DNA from: CAZKAP01 sp964552195
Lineage (GTDB): Bacteria > Bacteroidota > Bacteroidia > Flavobacteriales > Flavobacteriaceae
DNA length: 64,000 nucleotides
Reading direction: 5' to 3'
Assembly (NCBI GenBank): GCA_964552195.1
Contig: CAZKFM010000008.1
Span: 1 to 64,000, forward strand
This document shows, piece by piece, positions 54,546-63,849 of the stretch. The notes under the pieces were generated by a model. That model saw only the letters and a list, made by a program, of their open reading frames with translations. It did no database searches and was not told where the DNA came from. Every line of letters begins with the position of its first letter. Position 1 is the stretch's first letter. The translations under genes were made by a program, and so were the position numbers.

Positions 54546-55433
54546 ATGAACCTTCAGATCGAGAACCTGAGCAAGACGTACTCCAATGGCGTACACGCGC
54601 TGAAAAATGTCACTTTGACCATTCCCATGGGTATGTTTGGCCTGCTGGGCCCCAACGGAGCCGGTAAGTCCTCCCTGATGAGAACCATAGCCACCCTTCA
54701 GGAGGCCGATAGCGGGAGCATTACCCTGGGCGATATCGATGTGCTCAAGGATAAGGATCAGGTTCGACGGATACTGGGCTATCTGCCTCAGGAGTTCGGG
54801 GTCTATCCGAAAGTAAGTGCGTATAAGATGCTGGATCACATTGCCTCCCTCAAGGGTATCCGTTCCAAAGGGGAGCGCAGGGAACTGGTCGAATCCCTGT
54901 TGAATAAAACCAATCTCTGGAATGTTCGCAACAAGAGTCTCGGCACCTATTCCGGGGGTATGAAGCAGCGGTTCGGCATTGCCCAGGCACTGATCGGCAA
55001 TCCCAAGCTCATCATTGTAGATGAACCAACAGCGGGACTCGACCCGGCAGAACGCGTGCGCTTCCACAACCTGCTGAGCGAGATTGGTGAGAATACCGTA
55101 GTCATCCTCTCTACCCATATCGTGGAAGACGTCTCGAATCTCTGTCATAACATGGCTATAATTTGCCTGGGCGAAGTAGTGGCCCAGGGAAGCCCCACGG
55201 ACTTGACTGAGGCCATAAAGGGGCGTGTATGGAAGAAATTCATCGACCGTCACGATCTGGACAAGTATCAGACCGATTATCAGGTAATTTCCCTTCACCT
55301 GATAGCGGGGGAGACCCTGATTCATGTACTTAGCGACGATCGCCCGGACGATACGTTTGAACCCAGTGAAGCCGATCTGGAGGACGTGTACTTCTCGGAG
55401 ATTACCACCCGGATGCAGAATTTGCCCATCTAA
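54546..55433 (+). CDS. ABC transporter ATP-binding protein
   Basis: This 295-residue ATPase has Walker A GPNGAGKSS near 38-46, the Q-loop in YLPQEFG, and the signature YSGGMKQR near 138-145. Walker B is LIIVDEPTAGLDPAE, with the switch His in LSTHIVEDV. The C-terminal 70 residues form an extra small domain. It lies 18 bases before the permease/peptidase gene and is its partner. Confidence 0.93.
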   Translation: MNLQIENLSKTYSNGVHALKNVTLTIPMGMFGLLGPNGAGKSSLMRTIATLQEADSGSITLGDIDVLKDKDQVRRILGYLPQEFGVYPKVSAYKMLDHIASLKGIRSKGERRELVESLLNKTNLWNVRNKSLGTYSGGMKQRFGIAQALIGNPKLIIVDEPTAGLDPAERVRFHNLLSEIGENTVVILSTHIVEDVSNLCHNMAIICLGEVVAQGSPTDLTEAIKGRVWKKFIDRHDLDKYQTDYQVISLHLIAGETLIHVLSDDRPDDTFEPSEADLEDVYFSEITTRMQNLPI

Positions 55434-55450
55434 TTCAAAAACGACAGACG

Positions 55451-58400
55451 ATGTTTAAGCAAATTTTTGACTTCGAACTCCGCTACCGACTCAGCCGTCC
55501 GGCCACCTGGGCATATTTCGGGATCCTGTTCGTTTTTGGACTGCTGGTCTCCATAGGCGATAATGGCCCCTCTTCGGAAAAGGTATTTGTCAACGCACCT
55601 TCGGCCATAGCGACGGTGCTGACTACCCTGAGCATATTTGGCATCATGATCTCCAGTGCGGTTATGGGAGTACCCGTGTACCGGGATATCGAACATAAGA
55701 CCGATAATTACTTCTTTACCTACCCCATAAGCGAAAAGGGATATTTGCTGGGGCGTTTTCTGGGCTCCCTCTTAATTCTTTTTCTGATTAGCTCGGGCCT
55801 CCAGCTCGGTTTGATTATCGGTTCTTTTATCGGGCCTTATGCCGGCTATGTCGAACCTGAGCGGTATACGTCCTTTAACCTGTGGCACTACCTACAGCCT
55901 ACGCTGACCATTTACTGGATAAACCTGCTGTTTACCGGCTGTATTTTCTTCGCCCTGGTGAGCCTGACCAAACGGGTCATGCTGGCCTATGCCGGGGGAG
56001 CTATACTGTTCATAACCTATCTGGTGACCCTCACCCTTTCCCAGGATATCGAAAACAAGCAATTGATTTCCCTGCTGGATCCTTTCGGATTAAACGCCAT
56101 CAATACGGTAACCGAATACTGGACACCCGAGGAACAGAATTCTTTGATGATTCCCGTTGAGGGATCCTTCCTATGGAATCGATTGCTCTGGCTGGGGGCT
56201 GGTTTACTGATCCTGTTGTATACTCTGTTTCGCTTTGATTTTCAGCGGTTCCTTTCCAAGAAGTTGGGCAGAAAGAGCAAATCAGAAGTTAACGAACTGA
56301 TTTCGGGCGCGATTACTACTCAGATACCTGAAACCCGTCCCGAATTCTCGGGAGGGTATAACTGGGGGCTTCTACGCAGGCTGACTTTGGTGGAGTTTCG
56401 CAACATCATCGGTGATAATTTCTTCAAGGCCATACTTGTGGCCGCGCTCGGCTTCCTTTTCTTCGATGGCTGGTTCGGTGCGCCCATTTACGGCACTCCA
56501 TCCCTTCCCCTGACCTATTATATGCTGGAAGTCAAGGATTTTACCTATGTGATCCTCGTTTTCGTACTCATAGTGTTCATGACCGGGGAAGTGATGCACC
56601 GGGAACGTACCGTGAACTACGATCAGATCTTCGGGACCATGCCCATTCCCAACTGGGTGGTCTATGGCTCTAAATTCCTGTCGCTGCTGCTCCTTTGCTT
56701 CTTCCTGGTGAACATGGTCATGGTTAGCGGCATCCTCAATCAGGTAATCCAGGGTTACTACAACTTCGAACTCGGAAAGTACATATTCGATCTCTATGTG
56801 ATAGAATTCCCGGAGTACATCAACTTCGTCATGCTATCGTTTTTCGTTCATTCCCTGGTGACCCGCAAGTTTCTCGGACATGTAGTTGCGATAGCCGTTT
56901 GGGTATTGATCTTCGGAATAAACGCCCTGGCCGAGGTCGATAACAACCTGTTCCTGTATTCCTACGCACCTTCATACACGGTATCCGACATGAACGGATT
57001 CGGCCATTTTATGGAGGCCATAGGCTGGTTCCGTTCGTACTGGACCGCGCTCGGGGCGATTCTGACCCTTATAGGATTCCTGTTCTGGAAGCGGGGTACG
57101 GATTCCGGTCGCAAGGCGCGATGGCAGGTGGCGCGTGAGCGGTTGAAGCCTGCGGTACTTACCGCTGCGATCGTTTTTCTTGCCTTTTTCCTGGGCTCGG
57201 GTTTCTATATCGATTACAATACGCGAACCATCAATAAGTATTCGACCAGCGATGCCTCTACGGAAAGACAGGCCCGATACGAGAAGACACTCGGGAAGTA
57301 CAACAAAATTCCACAGCCCAAGATTACGGATGTAAAACTCACTGCAGACCTGCTTCCGGCCAAACGCGAGGCGCGCGTCAAGGGGACATTTACTATGACC
57401 AATAAATCGCAGGAGGCTATTACTCAACTGCATTTGAACTGGGGAGGAGAAGGACTCATGAAGAAGGACGTGAACACCTTTACTGTGGCGGGGAAAGAGC
57501 CTGTTCTAAAGGAAGAACACAAGGAGTTCGGGTATCAGATTTACAGCTTGGAACCTCCCATGCAGCCCGGAGATACCCTGGAGATGGTTCTCGATATGAA
57601 GGCCTATTACCAGGGCTTCCCCAATGAGGGTACCGGTAGAGAGATCGTGTATAACGGAACCTTTTTCGATGTGGGGATTTTCCCTTCGCTGGGCTACATC
57701 ACTCAGGGCGAGCTGAGCAGTGATAAGGACCGGAAAAAGCACGGGCTTCCACCCAAAGATTACACACTGCCGGAGCAGTCCGATTATTGGGGTACTCATA
57801 ACCTGCTCTTTAACGACGATGGGGATTATATCACCTTCGAAGGTACGGTGAGTACCGATCCCGACCAGATCGCCATACTGCCGGGCTACCTGCAGAAAGA
57901 ATGGGAGGAGGATGGCCGACGCTATTTTACCTACAAGATGGAGGACGAACTGGACTTCTTCTTCAATATTTCTTCGGCTCGCTATGACGTTCATAGGGAA
58001 CGCTGGACCGGTTCGAAAGGCGATACGGTAATGATTGAGATCTTCCACCATCCCGGCCATAAGTACAATATCGATCGTTTCGTAAGCGGGGTGAAGAAGT
58101 CCCTGGATTACTTCACGGAGAATTACGCCCCTTACCAGTACAAGCAGTTGCGCATACTGGAGTTTCCCCGATACGCCAGCTTCGCACAATCCTTTCCCAA
58201 TACGGTTCCTTATGCCGAGAGTTTTGGCTGGGTCGCGGACTTTAGCAATCCGGACGACCTGGATTATGCCTTTACAGTGACCTCTCACGAAGTTGCGCAC
58301 CAGTGGTGGGGGCACCAGATCACGCCTTCTGCGACCCGGGGTGCAAATCAGATTTCCGAGACCATGGCCGAATATTCGTCCCTGATGGTGATGAAGCAGG

Positions 58401-59095
58401 AATATGGCGTGGATGCCATGCAGCAGTTCTTAAGGGAGGAACTCGATACCTATCTGGGAGGAAGGGCCAATGAGAGCAAGTTTGAGAAAACCCTGCTGGA
58501 TAACGATACCCAGGCTTACGTCTGGTATCGAAAAGGGGGATTGATCATGTATGCCCTTCAGGACCTGATCGGTGAGGACAATCTGAACCGACAATTCAAG
58601 GCCTATATGGATGCGGCTCGCTTCCGATCCGAACCGCCCTTTACCACCTCTCTGGAATGGTATTCCTATATGAAGAAGGCAACCCCGGATAGTCTGCAGT
58701 ACTATTTGGAAGACAGCTTTGAGAAGATTACCCTGTACTCCAATAAGGCTGAAACTGCCACCTACAGAAAGCTGGATAATGGAACTTACGAGGTTTCTCT
58801 GGAAGTGGAGAGTAGCAAGAACCACTATGACGGACTCGGTAAGCTTCTGGACTCACCCGATCGGGCCAATCTCCTGGATATAGGGGTATTCGCAAAGGAT
58901 ACGGTGAATGCCCGGGGTATGACCATTAAGAGCCCGCTTGTGCTGAAGAAGATGTGGATTGAGCCCGGTAGTACGACTCTGAAATTCATCACTGACAGAA
59001 AGCCGGTAAAAGCAGGTATCGACCCGTACAACAAGATGATCGACCGGATTCCCGAAGACAACTTGATACCTGTGGAAGAGAACTCCGGGGATTAA
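55451..59095 (+). CDS. ABC-2 permease fused to an M1-family aminopeptidase
   Basis: This 1214-residue protein has an ABC-2-type permease of two six-span halves over residues 1 to about 600, with a cytosolic loop around 275-310. A periplasmic M1 peptidase domain follows. Its zinc site is HEVAHQWWGH near 946-955, with the third ligand in the SETMAEYSS stretch. The YAESFGWVADF stretch lies before it. This fusion is known in Bacteroidota. The likely idea is export or sensing of peptides with direct trimming, but the substrate is unknown. Confidence 0.93.
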   Translation: MFKQIFDFELRYRLSRPATWAYFGILFVFGLLVSIGDNGPSSEKVFVNAPSAIATVLTTLSIFGIMISSAVMGVPVYRDIEHKTDNYFFTYPISEKGYLLGRFLGSLLILFLISSGLQLGLIIGSFIGPYAGYVEPERYTSFNLWHYLQPTLTIYWINLLFTGCIFFALVSLTKRVMLAYAGGAILFITYLVTLTLSQDIENKQLISLLDPFGLNAINTVTEYWTPEEQNSLMIPVEGSFLWNRLLWLGAGLLILLYTLFRFDFQRFLSKKLGRKSKSEVNELISGAITTQIPETRPEFSGGYNWGLLRRLTLVEFRNIIGDNFFKAILVAALGFLFFDGWFGAPIYGTPSLPLTYYMLEVKDFTYVILVFVLIVFMTGEVMHRERTVNYDQIFGTMPIPNWVVYGSKFLSLLLLCFFLVNMVMVSGILNQVIQGYYNFELGKYIFDLYVIEFPEYINFVMLSFFVHSLVTRKFLGHVVAIAVWVLIFGINALAEVDNNLFLYSYAPSYTVSDMNGFGHFMEAIGWFRSYWTALGAILTLIGFLFWKRGTDSGRKARWQVARERLKPAVLTAAIVFLAFFLGSGFYIDYNTRTINKYSTSDASTERQARYEKTLGKYNKIPQPKITDVKLTADLLPAKREARVKGTFTMTNKSQEAITQLHLNWGGEGLMKKDVNTFTVAGKEPVLKEEHKEFGYQIYSLEPPMQPGDTLEMVLDMKAYYQGFPNEGTGREIVYNGTFFDVGIFPSLGYITQGELSSDKDRKKHGLPPKDYTLPEQSDYWGTHNLLFNDDGDYITFEGTVSTDPDQIAILPGYLQKEWEEDGRRYFTYKMEDELDFFFNISSARYDVHRERWTGSKGDTVMIEIFHHPGHKYNIDRFVSGVKKSLDYFTENYAPYQYKQLRILEFPRYASFAQSFPNTVPYAESFGWVADFSNPDDLDYAFTVTSHEVAHQWWGHQITPSATRGANQISETMAEYSSLMVMKQEYGVDAMQQFLREELDTYLGGRANESKFEKTLLDNDTQAYVWYRKGGLIMYALQDLIGEDNLNRQFKAYMDAARFRSEPPFTTSLEWYSYMKKATPDSLQYYLEDSFEKITLYSNKAETATYRKLDNGTYEVSLEVESSKNHYDGLGKLLDSPDRANLLDIGVFAKDTVNARGMTIKSPLVLKKMWIEPGSTTLKFITDRKPVKAGIDPYNKMIDRIPEDNLIPVEENSGD

Positions 59096-59805
59096 CTTTT
59101 GGGCTGGGGGGTAAAGACCACGGTGCTATCCTCCTGGCCCATGATGATTAGATCGGCCATGCCCAGGAACAGACCGGTTTCTACGACTCCGGGGATGGCC
59201 ATGAGGGCCATGCTGATTTCATTCAAATCAGTGACCTTTGAAATGTCCACATCGAGGATATGATTGCCTTCGTCTGTAGTGTAGGGGCTGCCATTTTTCA
59301 TCCTCAAGTGGGGATTGAGTTCCATGGCCACCAGTCGTTCAGCTATGGGGCCGGTAGCCAGTGGTATGGTCTCCACGGGGAGTTTGAACGATCCGAGTTT
59401 TCTGGACTTCTTGGATGAGTCGCAGATAATCAGAGTGATATCGGAGAAATAGGAGAGGATCTTTTCGCGAAGCAATGCGCCACCCCCGCCTTTGATCAGG
59501 TTGAGCTCAGGGTCGAATTCGTCGGTTCCGTCTATGTAAATATCGAGAAACCGGGCCTCCTCTAGGGAAGTAAGGGGTATGTTGAGCGAGCGAGCCTGCT
59601 CGGCCGTGCGTTCTGATGAGGCCACGGCTACGATGTCCAGGCCTTCGGATACCATCTGCCCTATCAGGTCCACCGCATATGCCGCCGTTGAACCCGTACC
59701 CAGGCCTACCTTCATGCCGTTCTTTACAAATTTTGCCGCGTGTACGGCCGCCAGAGATTTTTCCTTTTCGCTCACGTCAATTTGCGCTGATGGTTGCATA
59801 TGCAA
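59092..59805 (-). CDS. rpiA: Ribose-5-phosphate isomerase A
   Basis: This enzyme interconverts ribose-5-phosphate and ribulose-5-phosphate in the pentose phosphate pathway. The 237-residue protein has GLGTGSTAAYAVDLI near 34-48, ASSERTAEQAR near 62-72, DGTDEFDPELNLIKGGGGALLREK near 91-114 (Asp, Glu and Lys of the active site) and a C-terminal GLFLGMADLIIMG. Its stop overlaps the end of the ABC/M1 gene by four bases. A start at the second ATG (59799) is equally possible. Confidence 0.97.
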   Translation of the reverse strand: MHMQPSAQIDVSEKEKSLAAVHAAKFVKNGMKVGLGTGSTAAYAVDLIGQMVSEGLDIVAVASSERTAEQARSLNIPLTSLEEARFLDIYIDGTDEFDPELNLIKGGGGALLREKILSYFSDITLIICDSSKKSRKLGSFKLPVETIPLATGPIAERLVAMELNPHLRMKNGSPYTTDEGNHILDVDISKVTDLNEISMALMAIPGVVETGLFLGMADLIIMGQEDSTVVFTPQPKS

Positions 59806-59889
59806 TAATTTACTTCAAAAATAACGCATAATGGACCGAAGACCGTATATCCTTCGATGAATGGAGAGGATATGGGTTAACTTAAAAGT

Positions 59890-59979
59890 ATGGTAAAGGC
59901 AGTGATCTTCGACCGGGATGTAACCCGGGTACAGATCGATATATTCACGGCACACTCCTATGCTCATACTTTGCCGTGA
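59890..59979 (+). pseudogene. Possible N-terminal remnant of a HAD-family phosphatase
   Basis: A 29-codon frame begins MVKAVIFDRDVTR and ends HSYAHTLP before a TGA. The start resembles the HAD motif I of beta-phosphoglucomutase-like enzymes (KAVIFDMDG) and a following cap helix, but it breaks off. No continuation was found in other frames. Chance similarity cannot be excluded. The remaining bases between 59806 and 60108 hold nothing I recognise. Confidence 0.3.
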
Positions 59980-60108
59980 CCAGCGAGACAACGCGGAACA
60001 CCGTCCACCGATCCGGAATTCTTCCACCTCAATTCTTAGTGGACGAGTTATCGGATCTGGATTCTGGGGTTTATTCCTTCCTGGATTCGTTATAGAGTGG
60101 CGTCTCTG

Positions 60109-60615
60109 CTATCGGTGTGCTCTGGCATCATTGGCTCCGGTACGGAAAATCGTAACGCAAAGCAACAATACGAAGAATGCAAGTTTACTATATAGTACCT
60201 CCCTGAGCGGGAATCCTGCTTGCTGGGAATCACTGCCCAGCGAAAATGTGGATGCCGATCCTTCCACCGGTAAGGGATAGCCTACTGTGAGGTTAATAAA
60301 TTCATGAGTATTGCCCAGGTAAATCAGGTACGCAAACCAGGCGGCCATCAACCCGGTGGAGATCAGCAAAATGTTGTTGACGGCATTGTTGCGAAACCTC
60401 CCGAACAGAGCACGGAAGAAATACACCAGGAAATAACCTATAATCAGGAAGAATACCATAAGCAGTATCCCTTCTACGAGGAATTCCTGATTACCGATAC
60501 GAATTTGCAAAATAGGAGACAAGGGCGCATTGCCCGTAATCAGGCATAAGTAGTAGTAAAGGCCCGATAGCACGACACCGGTTCCCAGAAACCCAATGAG
60601 CTCTCGTATTTTCAT
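60109..60615 (-). CDS. Membrane protein of unknown function
   Basis: This 168-residue protein has about four membrane spans (about 8-27, 44-68, 80-99 and 142-160) and a hydrophilic, probably periplasmic loop between spans 3 and 4 (TVGYPLPVEGSASTFSLG). No family is recognised. The upstream region (60616-60746) holds no clear promoter. It is transcribed in the same direction as the three-gene cassette upstream and could be its last member. Confidence 0.6.
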   Translation of the reverse strand: MKIRELIGFLGTGVVLSGLYYYLCLITGNAPLSPILQIRIGNQEFLVEGILLMVFFLIIGYFLVYFFRALFGRFRNNAVNNILLISTGLMAAWFAYLIYLGNTHEFINLTVGYPLPVEGSASTFSLGSDSQQAGFPLREVLYSKLAFFVLLLCVTIFRTGANDARAHR

Positions 60616-60746
60616 GATGGGGTGGTTGGTCCTATTTGCTTACAGGCCTAACGGCGTGCAAGGCTGGAATTTAACAACTTTTTGCTTCCGTTCATAGCGA
60701 AAGCATCTTATTTCCTTTCATTACCCGTCAAATTCGATAAGTCGTC

Positions 60747-61214
60747 TCAGACAGCCCGAACTCTGTTGTCTCCCTCCATCAGATACACCATGGACTCGTC
60801 GGAACGGAAGGTGAATCCAACGAGTATATGATGGGATTCGCCTGTATCCTGATTTTGCAGGGTGCCCATGGAAATCACCAGGCTAGCACCGTTAATGTAC
60901 CCGTCGCCCCAGAGATTCTGTATCAATTGGGTGGCCATCAAGGCCACTTCCTTGGAGTTTAGTCGAACCTCCCCCTTTTTTTCCAGATATGTGACTACGT
61001 CGAAAGTAAGCCCGGCGTATTTCTCGGCTAAGGCTTTGTAGAAATCCCTGTAGGTATGTCCAATGGCTTTAAGGAAGAGCGGGGTTCGGATATGGCCATC
61101 CTCATCGAGCAAATCCGACGAAGTAGTTAGTATAAAGAATATTCCTAAGTCATCGGCGGGGACGGATAGACTCTCGTGGGATTTTACGATTTGTACTTTG
61201 TACTCTGAAAGCAT
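60747..61214 (-). CDS. Unknown protein, paralogue A of a tandem pair
   Basis: This 155-residue, probably cytosolic protein has a beta-alpha pattern. It shares the layout of the next gene: SEYKVQIVKSHE then an FFILTTSSDLLDEDGHIRTP segment (matching FFVITSSKEVLDARGNVRP), and a C-terminal SHHILVGFTFRSDESMVYLM (matching VYHLLAGFTIRSGKRTIYIL). No signal peptide or known catalytic motif is visible. It lies 50 bases after its paralogue. Confidence 0.65.
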   Translation of the reverse strand: MLSEYKVQIVKSHESLSVPADDLGIFFILTTSSDLLDEDGHIRTPLFLKAIGHTYRDFYKALAEKYAGLTFDVVTYLEKKGEVRLNSKEVALMATQLIQNLWGDGYINGASLVISMGTLQNQDTGESHHILVGFTFRSDESMVYLMEGDNRVRAV

Positions 61215-61264
61215 GCTAGGAATTTAGGTGTATTCGCAACAGCCCATAGCCATAGGTATCACCA

Positions 61265-61732
61265 TTACATGGGCCGGACACCCTGATTGCTGTCCAGTAT
61301 GTATATGGTCCTCTTCCCAGATCGAATGGTAAAACCGGCCAGCAAGTGATAAACCTCTCCGGAGGCCTTATTTTCCAAATAAACCTGTGCCTTAATGGCC
61401 GAGTGGTTCTGAAGCAGCCCATGATCAGTTAAGGTATTGAGCAAACTGGTCGTTTTCCGGCTGAGGTCGGTATGGGTAAAATCGGTGGACAGGGAAGGGT
61501 CGTATATAGTAACGATTTCGAACTCCCTGTTGCGTTTATCACTGGAAATCTCGGGTGCCAAATCCCTGAAGGTAGTGGACAGGATTTCCGAGAACACCTC
61601 CGGGCGCACATTGCCACGGGCATCCAGGACTTCCTTGCTGCTGGTGATCACGAAAAAGCAGTCGATGTTGCGAACTTTGATCTTGAGTTCGCTCCCTTCC
61701 TGTACGACTTCTACTTTATAGGATTGTGACAT
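61265..61732 (-). CDS. Unknown protein, paralogue B of a tandem pair
   Basis: This protein also has 155 residues and has the same order of segments as paralogue A, with roughly a quarter to a third identity by eye. It starts SQSYKVEVVQEG, has FFVITSSKEVLDARGNVRP near 26-44 and YHLLAGFTIRSGKRTIYIL near 132-150. It lies 16 bases after the basic protein gene, so the three form an operon. Function is unknown. Confidence 0.65.
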   Translation of the reverse strand: MSQSYKVEVVQEGSELKIKVRNIDCFFVITSSKEVLDARGNVRPEVFSEILSTTFRDLAPEISSDKRNREFEIVTIYDPSLSTDFTHTDLSRKTTSLLNTLTDHGLLQNHSAIKAQVYLENKASGEVYHLLAGFTIRSGKRTIYILDSNQGVRPM

Positions 61733-61748
61733 GGGTTAACCTTTTCGA

Positions 61749-62597
61749 TTACTGGCGATTCAGTCGTTTAAAGTTCAGCATTTTCCTTCCCTGACCGGAA
61801 CCTCTAACCGTCCAGGGGGTCGTTTTCTTTTCGGAGTTCAGCAGGGACTTCAGGCGTCTCTTCTGGCGCGCCACTCGTACCCCCGGACTGTGGTAAATCC
61901 CTTCTAGCGGCAGGCTGGTGCGCGAAACCTGTACTTCTGCTGGCCGGTAATCTCCCGCTGCTTCGGCAAATTCAATGGCATGGGTGATTTCTCCCAGATC
62001 TAAAGCCGTAAAGGTGCTTTCCAGAGTACGGAAGTGATGAACGTATTCGTTCCTGCGCAAACCAAAGAGCTCTACTTCCTCGGGTTCGGTCTCTATTCGT
62101 CCACCCAGGGCACTTCGGTATATGGAGCCTTGCGACACCTTTTTGCCACCGCCGAAGTGGCAGGACAGCGTAGTCTCCATAAAGGGGAGTGCATCTTTCT
62201 CGGCGCCCCATAGCATGAGTTCCCACTTGCCCGTATCGGGGTGGGGGTAGAGTCCGAGGCGAATGTCCTTGATGCAAATCGTCTCCGCAGTATCTTCCGT
62301 TTTGCGAACGAACGACAGGTTTCTAAGAACTTTTCGCGCAGCCCTCTCCGATTCAAATGCGAAGCGGAAAAAAGGCCAGGGCCTGGCATCGTCTTCGCTA
62401 GCCGTAATCAGTGAGATTTCCAGATCGGAATGCGTGGGAATTTCCAAGGCCTCGTCCATGGAAAGGTCCGATCGGAGCACCCGGGAAACCTCGGCATGGT
62501 CAAAAAGAAGTTGTCCCCTGCGATCGTAGGAGGTAATCTTTTCGGTGCGTTTCTTAAGTCGAATTTTCTTAAGTTGGAACGTCCTTTTCATCTTCAC
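61749..62597 (-). CDS. Basic protein of unknown function, first gene of the cassette
   Basis: This 282-residue protein has a very basic start (MKMKRTFQLKKIRLKKRTEK) and a very basic end (ARQKRRLKSL to KMLNFKRLNRQ). The middle has strands and helices and the stretches PWPFFRFAFESERAARKVL and GKWELMLWGAEKDALPF. The charged ends suggest binding to nucleic acid or to an acidic partner. No named family is recognised. It is the promoter-proximal gene of the cassette with the two 155-residue paralogues. Confidence 0.65.
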   Translation of the reverse strand: MKMKRTFQLKKIRLKKRTEKITSYDRRGQLLFDHAEVSRVLRSDLSMDEALEIPTHSDLEISLITASEDDARPWPFFRFAFESERAARKVLRNLSFVRKTEDTAETICIKDIRLGLYPHPDTGKWELMLWGAEKDALPFMETTLSCHFGGGKKVSQGSIYRSALGGRIETEPEEVELFGLRRNEYVHHFRTLESTFTALDLGEITHAIEFAEAAGDYRPAEVQVSRTSLPLEGIYHSPGVRVARQKRRLKSLLNSEKKTTPWTVRGSGQGRKMLNFKRLNRQ

Positions 62598-62720
62598 AAG
62601 TGAGCATCACAAGATACTATTTCTGATGAAATAGCCCCGGTTTCAGCTGAAAAAATAAGGCGTTAAGGAATTGTCCGACAAGGCTTATGGAAAATATACT
62701 GGCCAGGGCGTACGAGACTG

Positions 62721-63452
62721 TTAACTCAGTAGCATAAAGACCGCTCCCAAAGCGGTTACCGCAATAATGAAAATTCGGTAGGGCTTCTCCGGAACGTATT
62801 TTACTACACCGATTCCGGCGAGCAGACCCAGGGCGAGAAACGGCAGCATCTTGAGGTCGATAAGCAGGGTGTCCGTATCGATGGTCTCCCAGATCCAGAT
62901 GTGTAAGGGGAGCTTAACCCCATTGGTAATCAGGAACAGCCAGGCCGCCGTTCCGATGAATTCATTCTTGGGAAGCCGGAGTCCCAAGAAGTAGAGGTTG
63001 CTGAAGGAGCCGGCCAGGTTGCCCAGCATGGTGGTGATTCCGGCGAGTACCCCCATGCTGATGGTAAACGATAGGGGGAGCTTGCGTTGCCCGACCCTTC
63101 TGTCCCGGACGATGAGCAGGATCAGGCTGAGAATTACGATACCGGCAAATACGTAATGAAAACCCCGGAGAGTGACTTGTTTTCCCAACCAGGTTCCCAG
63201 GCCGATCCCCAGGAGCATCAAGGGCATGAAGCGCAACAAATGATTCCAGCGAGCGTGGCGGCTGTAATAACTCACCGCAAAGATATCCCCGACTACCAAT
63301 AGCGGCATGATGATACCCGTGGATGGAAAGGCACCGAAACTCAGGGCCATCAGAGAAACGTTGAGCACGGACAGCCCCTTAAGCCCTGCCTTGGATATGC
63401 CGAGCAGGAAGGCAGCGAGATAGGCATATACAGGTAAGTCGAGTTCGAACAC
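62721..63452 (-). CDS. TauE/SafE-family anion exporter
   Basis: This membrane protein of about 243 residues has seven or eight spans. It starts DLPVYAYLAAFLLGISKAGLKG and has MLGNLAGSFSNLYFLGLRLPKNEFIGTAAWLF, a hallmark of the flavobacterial TauE/SafE branch. Members export sulfite, sulfoacetate or related anions. I chose the GTG at 63452 because family members begin right at the first span. The ATG at 63539 would add 29 non-membrane residues. Confidence 0.85.
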   Translation of the reverse strand: MFELDLPVYAYLAAFLLGISKAGLKGLSVLNVSLMALSFGAFPSTGIIMPLLVVGDIFAVSYYSRHARWNHLLRFMPLMLLGIGLGTWLGKQVTLRGFHYVFAGIVILSLILLIVRDRRVGQRKLPLSFTISMGVLAGITTMLGNLAGSFSNLYFLGLRLPKNEFIGTAAWLFLITNGVKLPLHIWIWETIDTDTLLIDLKMLPFLALGLLAGIGVVKYVPEKPYRIFIIAVTALGAVFMLLS

Positions 63453-63849
63453 CAACCGGGAATTTTGAGCGAAGATGGCAAAAAGACGGTCACGAGCGAA
63501 ATTCGGGTCCCAGGGTAGGGCTTTCGGGATTCCCTGCAATGGGACTGCAGTTACGACACTTAGGTTTGCGAGGCTGTTTTTTAACAGCGTTGGGGTTTAA
63601 GGAAACAAGGGTGTCCGCATGGCATAAACCGTTCATCGTACTACCAGGTTAATGGGGCACCCTTTTCCCTGTACTTCATGGACTTGACTTCCATTTCTCT
63701 TCCCTATGGGTTCCGGTTATCGAGTATCCCCTTTATATTTTCGTTAACACTCCTGCGGTAGCTCAAATTTTACTTATATTCTGCCGTATTTGGCTGTTCT
63801 CCAACCCGTCTCAATCGACAGGATTGGGGAGTCGGCACGAAATAGGGCA
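63453..63849. other. Intergenic region between divergent genes
   Basis: This stretch should hold promoters for the exporter (minus) and the last gene (plus). A TATTTTCG-like box occurs near 63735-63745 on the plus strand, but no -33 element or operator is convincing. I see no RNA gene or repeat. Confidence 0.3.
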
